Shown piece after piece: positions 19,734-32,170 of a stretch of 64,000 nt of DNA (positions are counted from its first letter, which is position 1; each line of letters opens with the position of its first letter). The position numbers and the translations under genes were made by a program. This stretch comes from Arenicola marina (lineage: Eukaryota > Annelida > Polychaeta > Arenicolidae): the NCBI GenBank assembly GCA_964019135.1, contig OZ025260.1:13944254-14008253 (forward strand), in the 5' to 3' direction. Under the pieces are notes generated by a model, which saw only the letters and a program-made list of their open reading frames with translations, did not search any database and was not told where the DNA came from.

Positions 19734-22254
19734 TACGCACGACGATCAAGTTAAAACAGTAATATATATAAATTAAGTCATTTGGAAGGTGAGGAAAAAA
19801 GACTTGCTTCCAGATCAAAGTAACTTGGTACAATTGCAGGTAGACGTAAAGATCAAACAAAATTCAAAGGACAAGGATAGAAAAAAACCAGTACTTGAAA
19901 CACAGAATGAAATTTCTAGGCCGAGTTTAAATACGCATATAAGCTTATATCATATAATCAAAACTGAGGTTTCATTAATATTGAAACAGTGGGGCTTGGT
20001 ATAATTTGAGGTAACGGGCTCATAGTCCTGATAAACCATGTTAATGATAATTAAGAGGTATATATACAGATATGGATATTGTGTGTAAGTCACATAAATT
20101 CCCCCTCAGCGTGGTTTATCTGGCATTCGGCATCAGTGGAAGAGATGGCAGGGTGAGCCAAGCGAACGACGTCCAGATTAGCTGGAGAACGCCTCCAAAA
20201 CCTGGTGTATTATTTTAAGAATGGATAGCAAATATGAATGAGGATCGAGGACTGTGAAGTCGGTCCGAGCAGCATCGGCCGTCAGGCAGACGACTTCCGG
20301 ATTGGTAGTGGCGGGAAAATGGCACTTGGGCGCGATAGGCGCTTCCTGGCATCTATGCCCCCACCCCCGCCCCTCGGTCTGGCTTCAATCTGGACTCCCG
20401 AGAGGTAACGGTGAGGGGGAGTGGTGGGGGGGGGGGGGGAGGGAGGAGGGGCCGGAGCTCCCCTATATTGCCCACGCTGGCAATCTCACGTGGTGCCTAT
20501 GCCCCCCGGTCGTTTTCCTGGCGGGGGGCTGATGGGGATGAGATGAGAGAGGTTGTCATGGTGGTGGTGGTGTAGGTATGATGAGGGAAGTTGTTGAGGG
20601 GATATCTCGGAGGGAGGGTTTCGTAATGGGGGCGCCGTGGGAGGGAGGGAGGGGAGGCGGGGGGCGGGGGGTGGATGGATTGAAGTGGCGGTAAGTAGGC
20701 CTGCTCACAATAAGGGTAGTCTGTAGGCTATATTTTATAGCTCTCAGATCAGCTCTATTGTTCGGCAGGGGCAAGCGATGTGACCAGATACACCCTGAAG
20801 AGCGGGATACATAGCAGGACATAACAGTGGCAGTAACCGCAATCATCATAACACTATGGAATAAATATCAATACACCCCCGCCCCCCCCCCCCCCCCCCC
20901 CCACACACACACACAACCTCTCTCTTCCCATATTGGACCGCTTGGAGACAACAAATTGCGGTTGCTATGGGCAAGTGGTCGTAATAGACATAAATGAAGA
21001 TGGTTTGATCGCTTATTCGTCTTTTAAACAACCAGTTGTTCGCTTTACACATGTGACTGTGTCGCTTGAAGCCAGTTGTTCCTTGTTGTTCAAGTTCTTC
21101 ACATGCACTAGGGTAGAAGCCTCACAAGCAGAGGTCCACTGACTGCTGCGGCGCCTTCCATACAGATAAAACAAGGAAGAACTGTCAACATTTGGGACAA
21201 ATTTAGGCACACAGCACGCTCCGCGAGCATTGTTTTTCCTTCCCTTTGCGGTGTCATGTCAAAGATACATGCAACTAAAGCACCGATTTTCAAGGATGTA
21301 ATCGGAAGCACATGGGACTGGATCAGCGGGCACGACTATTATATATAACACCTTAGAAGTACACACAAGTTAATCACAGCAATATGTAGCACATTTCAAC
21401 AGCGGATGGTGCGTGGGGAGGTGGGGGGGGGGGCGAATTGTCGTGACCACGCCTTTAACAGTCTCCATGGATACTCCGTATACTCCCTGGATACCCCGGT
21501 GCGTTGGTAGTATGTAGTATGTAGGTGCCGACAGTATAAATTATGTTGATGGGTTATAAGTGCCCCATATAACATGATCCAGAACCGTATCACTGGTAGA
21601 TCCACGGGGAGGGATACCCCGGGATCCCTCTCTCCTTGTGACCATTGCAACCCCTTTGTAATTGGAAATAGAAAAATGCCCCGCCCCCCCCCCCCCCTCC
21701 CATTTTATTGTTCAGCACCCCTACTTTTTGCGTGGTACCCCCTCGGTCTCGACGAGAAGTGCTAGTAAGAACCTAGTTCGTTACATAATCAAAGTGCTCA
21801 CCTCACGGAAAGTGCCCCCCTCCCCCTTTTCACAATTCTGGCACCACTCTTGTAGTAACCCTTGATATTAGTAAACGACATTTCGGTCGATGCTATAGGC
21901 GAAAATCTTTCTCTGAGTTAAAGATCAACACTAATCAAAAATATGCATGCATGCATCCGACGATAATTACAAGAAGCAAACATTGTCCTACCTGAATAGT
22001 AAAACGCCTGCAGGCTATGGTATCACAAGGAAGGAAATCCAATGGGTGTTGCACCTCATGCGACACACGTACACACACTCCACTCCAGCTGTCACTGGCC
22101 GCCGTGTGTTCTCACTCAGTCCGCGCCAGATATAGACCACGTAATCCCTGTCACCGCTAATATATCATCCCTTGTTGTAATATAACGAGCGACAAGCGAC
22201 AACGCCGGTGTCAGAAACGGGAGTGGCGTCCGAAGGGCTGCCGTGCCAGCGGGG
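19734..22254. other. Intergenic unique sequence
   Basis: No gene is supported. Holds G runs at about 20,428-20,440 and 21,422-21,433, a C run with a short CA run at 20,881-20,915, and C runs near 21,686-21,697. Remaining frames are short and show no recognisable family. Confidence 0.5.
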
Positions 22255-22330
22255 AGCGCCCTCTAGTGACTACTTCCGGTCCGACGCTCGCCCGCCCGTG
22301 CGGCCGTCACGAAGAGCCAATGGGGCACAG
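22255..22330. promoter_or_regulatory. Promoter-like motif cluster with CTCF-type site
   Basis: A minus-strand CTCF-like site (TCACTAGAGGGCGC, 22,256-22,269; 13 of 14 positions) is followed by an ETS site (ACTTCCGG, 22,272-22,279) and a CCAAT box (GAGCCAATGGG, about 22,315-22,325) in CpG-rich sequence. No downstream coding exon could be confirmed; a GTGAGT donor-like site lies at 22,706. Confidence 0.3.
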
Positions 22331-23879
22331 CTGTCCGGGCGCGTGTTCCGGCGACCCAACCCCACCCCCTCCTCCCTACCCTCCCCACACTTACCCCAGC
22401 CCTCACCTCAACCCCCCGCATACACCCTGGTGGTGTAGTCGCAACGCCTGCTTGTAGCAAGAAACTTAAAGCGATTTGCACGCACGCTCGCTGTCTCCTG
22501 TACCTCCCTGGGCGATAATAACTCTCCTTCGTGCACTTGGACTTCGGACTTGGAACCAACCTAGTCTCTTTAAACGTGTCGGCCCAGGTTCTCAAGATTA
22601 TTTTTTTTTTCACTCTTTTTCTTCGGCGTCATTTTTTTTCTGGTTAATTACTACCACACATCTATCTTTCCAAGTTAACCTTGTTGTTAACCTACCTCAG
22701 CTCCCCAGTGAGTAGTGTGTGGCTGCTACCGGCACGGCGTGAATGACCAGGGCATCGTGTTAGACATGTTTTACCCCGTCTGGGGTAACACAATTATATG
22801 CCACTCACACCTCATCGAGATGGAAGTGTTGTTTTCGTAAATAATGCAAACAACCTTATCGCTTGTCAGCGCTATTTTGCTTCACCCAAGCCGAGCTATC
22901 TGTACCTAACTTACCCCGAGGACGGCCCCTAGGACGCCTGCGTGTACACAACGCGCTGACTCCGTGACAACGGCTGCGGTCCTTGGGTAAAATAAGTAAA
23001 CGACATCCGCTCCCGATGCCACTGATGATTGCTTGTAGATTAAATCGATGTGAGGGAAGGTAACTTGAGAATATAGATGGATGTCGAGGTACAAATGATA
23101 CTTTAATATCTGTTATCGGATAAAGTGATCTGAACGAGGAGGCATCCAGGATTGTGATAGTATGGGAGGCAAGGGGGGTGGGCGGGGTCGGATCTAGGAA
23201 TTTGCAAAGGAGGGGTGAGTTGCTCTCTGAAAACTTGCGACCGGGGGGGTGGGGAGGGGTGCCCGGAAAACCCTTTTACAGTGCATGTCTCCCCTACCCC
23301 CCCCCCCCCCCAGATCTGCCCCATATTGGGGGCCAGGTGGGGATGGCGATCCACTCTGACTTCTTACTGTAATGATCTACTACATTATATTGGTATGAAC
23401 AAGGGACCAACCCCACCATTGAAAACTACTCGCCATGACTGGACCGGCTAAGTGGTGGTGGAACCGGAACTATAGGGCGGGATGGGGGAAGGGGTGGGCG
23501 TCTGGGGCTACCAGAACATGTGACTAGGGGGTTGAGGGGCGCGGTTCACCCTCGTGCCACCGGCTTCGCGGAACGACTATAAACAGGACTTTAGTACGGG
23601 AGGGCGGATTATTTTGACGAAAAAAAAAATCATCAAAAGTCACACCGTTATATTTCTTTTCCCCCCGAAGATTGTCACCTGCCTGTATGTATGACGGCCT
23701 CAACAGTCCGGCCCCGCTCCCCAGCGCGTCCATGACCACCACTTCCAAGTGCCTCACGCCCGTCCCAGGCTCTGACAGTGGGCAGTCTGTCTGTCACTCC
23801 TATGTATGTATGTGTGAGCAGACATCAGTCGGCAGCTTCCCCGTGCTGCACGGTGTGGTGTCAACCCGGGAGGATTTGT
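22331..23879. other. Intergenic unique sequence
   Basis: Includes T-rich tracts at 22,590-22,640, G/C runs at 23,242-23,312 and an A run at 23,620. Nothing coding could be supported. Confidence 0.45.
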
Positions 23880-26800
23880 GAGGGTGGGGAGAGGGTGAGG
23901 ATATGTCTGGGTGGGGAGAGGGTGAGGACATGTCTGGGTGGGGAGAGGGTGGGCAGAGTGTGAGGACATGTCTGGGCGGGGAGAGGGTGAAGACATGTCT
24001 GGGTGGGGAGAGGGTGGGCAGAGGGTGAGGACATGTCTGGGCGGGGAGAGGGTGAGGACATGTCTGGGTGGGGAGAGGGTGAGGACATGTCTGGGTGGGG
24101 AGAGAGTGACGACATGTCTGGCTGGGGAGAGGGTGAGGACATGTCTGGGTGGGGAGAGAGTGAGGACATATCTGGGCGGGGAGAGGGTGAGGACATATCT
24201 GGGCGGGGAGAGGGTGAGGACATGTCTGGGTGGGGAGAGGGTGAGGACATGTCTGGGTGAGGAGAGAGTGAGGACATATCTGGGCGGGGAGAGGGGTGAG
24301 GACATATCTGGGCGGGGAGAGGGTGAGGACATGTCTGGGTGGGGAGAGGGTGAGGACATGTCTGGGTGGGGAGAGAGTGAGGACATATCTGGGCGGGGAG
24401 AGGGTGAGGACATATCTGGGCGGGGAGAGGGTGAGGACATGTCTGGGCGGGGAGAGGGTGAGGACATGTCTTGGTGGGGAGAGGGTGAGGACATGTCTGG
24501 GTGGGGAGAGAGTGAGGACATGTCTGGGTGGGGAGAGGGTGGGCAGAGGGTGAGGACATGTCTGGGTGGGGAGAGGGTGAGGACATGTCTGGGTGGGCAG
24601 AGGGTGAGGACATGTCTGGCTGGGGAGAGAGTGAGGACATGTCTGGGTGGGGAGAGAGTGAGGACATATCTGGGCGGGGAGAGGGTGAGGACATATCTGG
24701 GCGGGGAGAGGGTGAGGACATGTCTGGGTGGGGAGAGGGTGAGGACATGTCTGGGCGGGCAGAGGGTGAGGACATGTCTGGGCGGGGAGAGGGTGAGGAC
24801 ATGTCTGGGTGGGGAGAGAGTGACGACATGTCTGGGTGGGGAGAGGGTGGGCAGAGGGTGAGGACATGTCTGGGTGGGGAGAGGGTGAGGACATGTCTGG
24901 GTGGGCAGAGGGTGAGGACATGTCTGGCTGGGGAGAGAGTGAGGACATGTCTGGGTGGGGAGAGAGTGAGGACATATCTGGGCGGGGAGAGGGTGAGGAC
25001 ATATCTGGGCGGGGAGAGGGTGAGGACATGTCTGGGTGGGGAGAGGGTGAGGACATGTCTGGGCGGGCAGAGGGTGAGGACATGTCTGGGCGGGGAGAGG
25101 GTGAGGACATGTCTGGGTGGGGAGAGAGTGAGGACATGTCTTGGTGGGGAGAGGGTGAGGACATGTCTGGGCGGGGAGAGGGTGAGGACATGTCTGGGTG
25201 GGAAGAGAGTGAGGACATGTCTGGGTGGGGAGAGGGTGAGGACATGTCTGGGCGGGGAGAGGGTGAGGACATGTCTGGGCGGGGAGAGGGTGAGGACATG
25301 TCTGGGTGGGGAGAGGGTGAGGACATGTCTGGGTGGGGAGAGGGTGAGGACATGTCTGGGTGGGGAGAGGGTGAGGACATGTCTGGGTGGGGAGAGGGTG
25401 AGGACATGTCTGGGTGGGGAGTGGGTGAGGACATGTCTGGGCGGGAAGAGGGTGAGGACATATCTTGGCGGGGACAGGGTGAGGACATGTCTGGGTGGGG
25501 AGAGGGTGGGCAGAGGGTGAGGACACGTCTGGGTTGGGAGAGGGTGAGGACATGTCTGGGTGGGGAGAGAGTGACGACATGTCTGGGTGGGGAGAGGGTG
25601 GGCAGAGGGTGAGGACATGTCAGGGTGGGGAGAGGGTGAGGACATGTCTGGGCGGGGAGAGGGTGAGGACATGTCTGGGTGGGGAGAGAGTGAGGACATA
25701 TCTAGGCGGGGAGAGGGTGAGGACATATCTGGGCGGGGAGAGGGTGAGGACTTGTCTGGGTGGGGAGAGGGTGAGGACATGTCTGGGCGGGGAGAGGGTG
25801 AGGACATGTCTGGGCGGGGAGAGGGTGAGGACATGTCTGGGTGGGGAGAGAGTGAGGACATGTCTTGGTGGGGAGAGGGTGAGGACATGTCTGGGCGGGG
25901 AGAGGGTGAGGACATGTCTGGGTGGGAAGAGAGTGAGGACATGTCTGGGTGGGGAGAGGGTGAGGACATGTCTGGGCGGGGAGAGGGTGAGGACATGTCT
26001 GGGCGGGGAGAGGGTGAGGACATGTCTGGGTGGGGAGAGGGTGAGGACATGTCTGGGTGGGGAGAGGGTGAGGACATGTCTGGGTGGGGAGAGAGTGAGG
26101 ACATGTCTGGGTGGGGAGAGAGTGAGGACATGTCTGGGCGGGGAGAGGGTGAGGACATGTCTGGGCGGGGAGAGGGTGAGGACATGTCTGGGCGGGGAGA
26201 GGGTGAGGACATGTCTGGGTGGGAAGAGAGTGAGGACATGTCTGGGTGGGGAGAGGGTGAGGACATGTCTGGGCGGGGAGAGGGTGAGGACATGTCTGGG
26301 CGGGGAGAGGGTGAGGTCATGTCTGGGTGGGCAGAGGGTGAGGACATGTCTGGGTGGGGAGAGGGTGAGGACATGTCTGGGTGGGGAGAGAGTGAGGACA
26401 TGTCTGGGTGGGGAGAGAGTGAGGACATGTCTTGGTGGGGAGAGGGTGAGGACATGTCTGGGCAGGGAGAGGGTGAGGACATGTCTGGGCGGGGAGAGGG
26501 TGAGGACATGTCTGGGCGGGGAGAGGGTGAGGACATGTCTGGGTGGGGAGAGAGTGAGGACATGTCTTGGTGGGGAGAGGGTGAGGACATGTCTGGGCGG
26601 GGAGAGGTTGAGGACATGTCTGGGTGGGAAGAGAGTGAGGACATGTCTTGGTGGGGAGAGGGTGAGGACATGTCTGGGCGGGGAGAGGGTGAGGACATGT
26701 CTGGGTGGGAAGAGAGTGAGGACATGTCTGGGTGGGGAGAGGGTGAGGACATGTCTGGGCGGGGAGAGGGTGAGGACATGTCTGGGCGGGGAGAGGGTGA

Positions 26801-28100
26801 GGACATGTCTGGGTTAGGAGAGGGTGAGGACATGTCTGGGTTAGGAGAGGGTGAGGACATGTCTGGGTTAGGAGAGGGTGAGGACATGTCTGGGCGGGGA
26901 GAGAGTGAGGACATGTCTGGGTGGGGAGAGGGTGAAGACATGTCTGGGCGGGGAGAGGGTGAGGACATGTCTGGGTGGGGAGAGAGTGAGGACATGTCTG
27001 GGTGGGGAGAGGGTGAGGACATGTCTGGGTTAGGAGAGGGTGCGGACATGTCTGGGTGGGGAGAGAGTGAGGACATGTCTTGGTGGGGAGAGGGTGAGGA
27101 CATGTCTGGGCGGGGAGAGGGTGAGGACATGTCTGGGTGGGAAGAGAGTGAGGACATGTCTTGGTGGGGAGAGGGTGAGGACATGTCTGGGCGGGGAGAG
27201 GGTGAGGACATGTCTGGGTGGGAAGAGAGTGAGGACATGTCTGGGTGGCGAGAGGGTGAGGACATGTCTGGGCGGGGAGAGGGTGAGGACATGTCTGGGC
27301 GGGGAGAGAGTGAGGACATGTCTTGGTGGGGAGAGGGTGAGGACATGTCTGGGCGGGGAGAGGGTGAGGACATGTCTGGGTGGGAAGAGAGTGAGGACAT
27401 GTCTGGGTGGGGAGAGGGTGAGGACATGTCTGGGCGGGGAGAGGGTGAGGACATGTCTGGGTGGGGAGAGAGTGAGGACATGTCTGGGTTGGGAGAGGGT
27501 GAGGACATGTCTGGGCGGGGAGAGGGTGAGGACATGTCTGGGTGGGGAGAGAGTGAGGACATGTCTGGGCGGGGAGAGGGTGAGGACATGTCTGGGTGGG
27601 GAGAGGGTGAGGACATGTCTGGGCGGGGAGAGGGTGAGGACATGTCTGGGTGGGGAGAGGGTGAGGACATGTCTGGGCGGGGAGAGAGTGAGGACATGTC
27701 TGGGTGGGGAGAGGGTGAGGACATGTCTGGGCGGGGAGAGGGTGAGGACATGTCTGGGCGGGGAGAGGGTGAGGACATGTCTGGGTGGGGAGAGGGTGAG
27801 GACATGTCTGGGCGGGGAGAGGGTGAGGACATGTCTGGGCGGGGAGAGGGTGAGGACATGTCTGGGTGGGGAGAGGGTGAGGACATGTCTGGGTTAGGAG
27901 AGGGTGAGGACATGTCTGGGTTAGGAGAGGGTGAGGACATGTCTGGGCGGGGAGAGAGTGAGGACATGTCTGGGTGGGGAGAGGGTGAAGACATGTCTGG
28001 GCGGGGAGAGGGTGACGACATGTCTGGGTGGGGAGAGGGTGAGGACATGTCTGGGTGGGGAGAGGATCAGGACATGTCTGGGTGGGGAGAGGATGAGGAC
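23880..28100. repeat. 27-bp G-rich minisatellite, about 155 copies
   Basis: The unit is 27 bp with core GAGGACATGTCTGGGTGGGG followed by AGAGGGT. Variants include GGGCGGGG, GGGTTAGG, GGGAAGAG and ATATCT for ATGTCT. An 11-bp insertion (GGGCAGAGGGT) recurs in the left 1.7 kb. Two copies of a block of about 308 bp (11 units plus the insertion) start at about 24,528 and 24,836. Because 27 is divisible by 3 and the unit lacks stops, long frames exist on both strands (up to 1,395 codons on minus, nine-residue period SSPSPHPDM); these are not genes. Every unit has GGGTGGGG and GGG runs on the plus strand, so the array is a near-continuous G-quadruplex candidate. Confidence 0.98.
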
Positions 28101-28713
28101 AAGGGGGGGGGGGGGGTGATAATAATAGCAGTTGACTGACACACGGAGAATACAGACAGCTGATGAAAAATGACGACATGATAAAACTTAACCCGTAAGT
28201 GTTTGCCGAAGACTTTTGACACTTTGGAGACGCTGTAGGGGCCAGGGCCGGACCCTGCCACAGGCGACCCCCAAAGTGGAAACCCTCGTTGCTATAACAC
28301 AAACATTCTCTGGTATTGATAGACCAGGAAAACACAAAGGACACGGTGGTGCTACAGAAAAAAGGCCAGTCGGCACGGCCGCCCTATTCCGTCTGCCAGC
28401 TGTACAGCCCAGATGTACTTTCTGGGTCAGTGGGACGCCAATGCTATAAAGACATAATCATATTCGGTTCGTATTTCGTCTGTCTGTCTTATCTCTATCT
28501 GACAGAAGGACGATTTGGCCAGAAGAACGTGCTCATATTATCAATATTAGGGAGGCGCACCTCGTTTTATGAAGGGGGCGCCGCGGGAGAGAAATAAGTG
28601 GGGGGGGGTTGGGGGGGGGGGGGTGCAGTCAACGCCTCAGGATTTGCCAGAATCCAGTGTTTTTCCCAGAATCCAGTGTTTTCGCAATAACCCAGTGAAG
28701 ATAAAGTGAAATA
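28101..28713. other. Unique spacer with G runs
   Basis: A G run lies directly at the array edge (about 28,103-28,116) and another at 28,600-28,622. No coding exon is supported. Confidence 0.5.
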
Positions 28714-28806
28714 GGACACTAATAATCTTTAGGACAGTTGCTAAGGCAACGGCGTTTTATTTTTGAAGGCCGGAGAGAAAGTCGTCAACAGACACGGATT
28801 ATGGAG
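28714..28806 (+). repeat. Diverged direct repeat, copy A
   Basis: Shares the ordered blocks ACTAATAAT, GACAG, TGCTAAGGCAACGGCG, GGCCGGA, GTCAA and ATTATGGAG with copy B at 29,509-29,602. The copies start about 795 bp apart and differ by substitutions and small indels, so this is an old dispersed or terminal repeat. Contains the X-box-like palindrome at 28,737. Confidence 0.7.
28737..28750. promoter_or_regulatory. RFX X-box-like palindrome
   Basis: GTTGCTAAGGCAAC is a near-perfect inverted repeat resembling the RFX X-box (GTTGCCATGGCAAC). Copy B keeps GATGCTAAGGCAAC at 29,530-29,543. Confidence 0.3.
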
Positions 28807-29508
28807 AAAGCATGAGTGTTTACTATCAAACGGTTGATTTCAAAATTTTCCTGCGAAGCTAACCCTAAGGCATTAACGACATCTTGGCGTTAGCAGAGAA
28901 ATATGCCAGGACGAGAAGGTTTCGTGATACTGTTTAGAGCCGACCCAATGAAGGGAGCACCACCTTCTGCACCGGCAGAACTCTTCCCCCGGTCAGTCTG
29001 ATTGGTGCTTTACATAGGACATCACACGCTTGTATGTCGTTGTCAGATAACTCGAGGGCTACAAAGGACGATCAATGTATGTATAAATATCATATTAAAG
29101 GGGAGTAATTTTGCATGATATAATCAGCCAACGATATGTGCACTCCGCGGCCTTTGATCCCGCTGCGGTAAGTAGGTAGCTTAAGTCTCGTAAAGCGATA
29201 CAACCACATAGGATTTAGAACCAAGTTGCCGGGACGATGACAACGCGAGAGACTTGGCAACCAGGTGAACAGTTGTAACCACAGGCGCAGTAAATCAGTA
29301 AAGGGAGGGGGGCGGGGGCGGGGCGCAGGTGTAGGGGGCCGTGACCAGTCTTCTGGCTTTTTTGATACTGGGTGCATGTCTATAGCACGGTCTCTCGTAT
29401 CTTGTAGCTCCCGGTGCTTGATCCAGAGGAGATCGTACCACGTGTGGACTGGAAAATAGTCCCACATAACCCTCTCGAAAACCGCAAATAGTTGTTGGCG
29501 GAAACACG
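28807..29508. other. Sequence between the two diverged direct repeats
   Basis: Unique sequence with no reverse transcriptase, integrase or transposase frame and no other recognisable gene. If the flanking repeats are element ends, this is a degenerate non-autonomous interior. Confidence 0.4.
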
Positions 29509-29602
29509 CAACTAATAATTGTCAAGACAGATGCTAAGGCAACGGCGCTTCAGGCCGGAATGAAGACAGCCGTCAAACGAAAGTTGGAAGGACACATATT
29601 AT
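29509..29602 (+). repeat. Diverged direct repeat, copy B
   Basis: Counterpart of 28,714-28,806 with the same ordered blocks. The 13-bp segment GCTAAGGCAACGGCG is fully conserved. Confidence 0.7.
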
Positions 29603-29786
29603 GGAGCCCTCCGGACGCCCCTTCTTCGATCATTGCTTGAACCGCCAGCCACCCGCCCCCTTTCAACCTTCATGACAGCCATCCTTTGGTTCTCAATATT
29701 CCAACTTCCTCTCTTCCTCGCATCTCTCTCCGCCCCTTACTACCCCGTCTCTCAAAATCTCTTCGCATCCATCCCCCTTTCATCCT

Positions 29787-29792
<6 letters not shown>

Positions 29793-29842
<50 letters not shown>
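29793..29842. repeat. (CT)n microsatellite
   Basis: About 25 uninterrupted CT dinucleotides inside a wider pyrimidine-rich stretch (29,620-30,080) that yields Ser/Leu-rich frames without coding meaning. Confidence 0.95.
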
Positions 29843-29849
<7 letters not shown>

Positions 29850-30109
29850 TCGTCTCATCAGACGCCGTCTCGTCGCTTATGCCTCTCACTCTGCCTTTCT
29901 CTCCACTCTTCCCTTCTGCACCGATGTCTGTCTCTCTCTTCATACCCTCCACTTTCATTTCTGCCTCTCTGCTTTTCTTCGCCTTTCTCTTCAGATCCGT
30001 TCTTCGGCCTTTCACTCTGTCATTCGCCTCGTACTCTCCTCGTTTTTTGCCTTTCTCTCGTCGTCTCTGAGACCTCCTCTCAGTCTTTCTCTGATACATC
30101 ACACCAGGT

Positions 30110-30999
30110 AGACCAGCTCCACAAACAAACATCACCCCAAGACCCTTACGGTGCCTCCCGCCCCTCCTCCTCCCCACACACCACACACCCCACACAACTC
30201 CCTACCCCCATTCCCCTCCTCCCTATACCCCACCACTCCACTCCTCCCCCACCCCACCACTCCTCTCACCCCCCACCTCATCCCCCACACTTCACTCCTC
30301 CCCTACCCCCACATCACTCCTCCCCTACCCACCACTCCCCTCATCCCCCACGCGCCCCACCCCCACCCCCCACCCCCCACCTCCACCCGCAGCCAGCGGC
30401 CACCGCCCCGCCCCCCACATATACGCACACACATTGGTCTAGCGTTACTATCATTGTTCTAGGATTTCACGACCTGGGTAAGAACATAAACACCGCTCAG
30501 TGTAATAAGGGGGCGGGGGGGGGGGGGAGGGGGGGGGGCACATTTCCTGGTAATTGTTGAGTTACATGGACCCTGTTTAGTTTACTACCGTGTTTGCGCC
30601 AGCGTAATCCACCGGCTTTGTTCTACATACACCCTGACGGGCAAGGCCAACGGGTAGTTCTTACTATAGATAGCAGAGCAAACAAAGAACTGGATGCCCA
30701 TTGGGTACAGACAGCATACAGGGAATCAAGGTTAAACGTCCGTACCAGGAACAAAAAAAACCGGCCCCAAAGGGATTCTGACTTTGGGCTATCTATAAAA
30801 TTACTGTGATAGACGTTGTTAATGTTCTGGTAAGACAATGTAACCTTGTCTGTGCATTGACCAAACGTGCTGACCTTTAGCATTATAAAATTAGAGAATA
30901 AATCATGATCACATAGTAAAAGTTGATTGTGATCTATACAGAGCGAGCATGAGGAAATGGGATCCCTATGCGACCATTAGGGCCCCAGAGGGCCTTTTT
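30110..30999. other. C-rich low complexity, then unique sequence
   Basis: The segment 30,140-30,420 is CCCCACCACTCC-type low complexity and 30,508-30,538 a G run. From 30,540 to 31,000 the sequence is unique with no supportable exon. Confidence 0.5.
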
Positions 31000-31155
31000 T
31001 GACAAGGCGACACGGGGTTTTGAAAATCGACAACACGACATTGGGGCTGCCCTAGAATCGACATGCGTCATAAGACTTAGCGACACGCGACATGGAACTC
31101 TTCTTAAAATCGACACGCCATATGAGCTTCTTCTTAGTCGACATGCGACATGGAT
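31000..31155. repeat. Degenerate repeat around CGACACGCGACATGG
   Basis: Four to five loosely spaced copies of a phrase like ATCGACACGCGACAT, with variable 40-50 bp spacing. It is too diverged for a firm unit length. Confidence 0.5.
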
Positions 31156-31203
31156 ACGCCCCCCCCCCCTCTCTCCCCCGTCAGGGGCCCTGCCATTGAA
31201 CAT

Positions 31204-32170
31204 TTAGGCTATGTGACTATTGCAAAGGCCATTGAATAGCTGGGCTATATGTGTCCTTGAATAACTCATGATCATTAAATAACTAGGGTATGTGATCATT
31301 AAATAACGAGGATATGTGATCATGAAATAACTAAGATACGTGATCATTAAATAACTAGCATATGTGATCATTAAATAACTAGCATATGTGATCATTAAAT
31401 AACTAGCATATGTGATCATTAAATAACGAGGATATGTGATCATGAAATAACTAAGATACGTGATCATTAAATAACTAGCATATGTGATCATTAAATAACT
31501 AGCATATGTGATCATTAAATAACTAGGATATGAGATCATTAAATAACTAGGATATGAGATCATTAAATAACTAGGATATGTGATCATTAAATAACTAGCA
31601 TATGTGATCATTAAATAACTAGGATATGAGATCATTAAATAACTAGGATATGAGATCATTAAATAACTAGGATATGTGATCATTAAATAACTAGCATATG
31701 TGATCATTAAATAACTAGGATATGTGATCATTAAATAACCAGCATATGTGATCATTAAATAACTAGGATATGTGATCATTAAATAACTAGGATATGTGAT
31801 CATTAAATAACTAGGATATGTGATCATTAAATAACCAGCATATGTGATCATTAAATAACTAGGATATGTGATCATTAAATAACTAGGATATGAGATCATT
31901 AAATAACTAGGATATGTGATCATTAAATAACTAGCATATGTGATCATTAAATAACTAGGATATGAGATCATTAAATAACTAGCATATGTGATCATTAAAT
32001 AACTAGGATATGTGATCATTAAACAGATGATCACATCGTTGAACAGGCCACGTGACCACTGAACTGCTAGTTCAGATACCCATTGGATAGCTGGTCCACG
32101 TGATCATTGTATAACTAGGCGATGGGACAATTGGACAGCTTAGCGATGAGTTCATTGAATAACTAGTATA
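31204..32170. repeat. 24-bp AT-rich minisatellite, about 32 good copies
   Basis: The core (31,262-32,027) repeats a 24-bp unit containing GATCATTAAATAACTAGGAT and then ATGT. Diverged units extend to about 31,204 on the left and 32,170 on the right. As 24 is a multiple of 3, only one minus-strand frame stays open (276 codons, eight-residue period MITYPSYL or MITYASYL); other frames are closed by TAA and TAG. No promoter or other gene feature supports real coding. Confidence 0.97.

Noticed and set aside
23861..28048. Minus-strand frame of 1,395 codons with repeating SSPSPHPDM, and long overlapping plus-strand frames
   Set aside because: Period 27 bp without stops opens frames on both strands; no promoter, splice site or unique sequence flank supports a protein.
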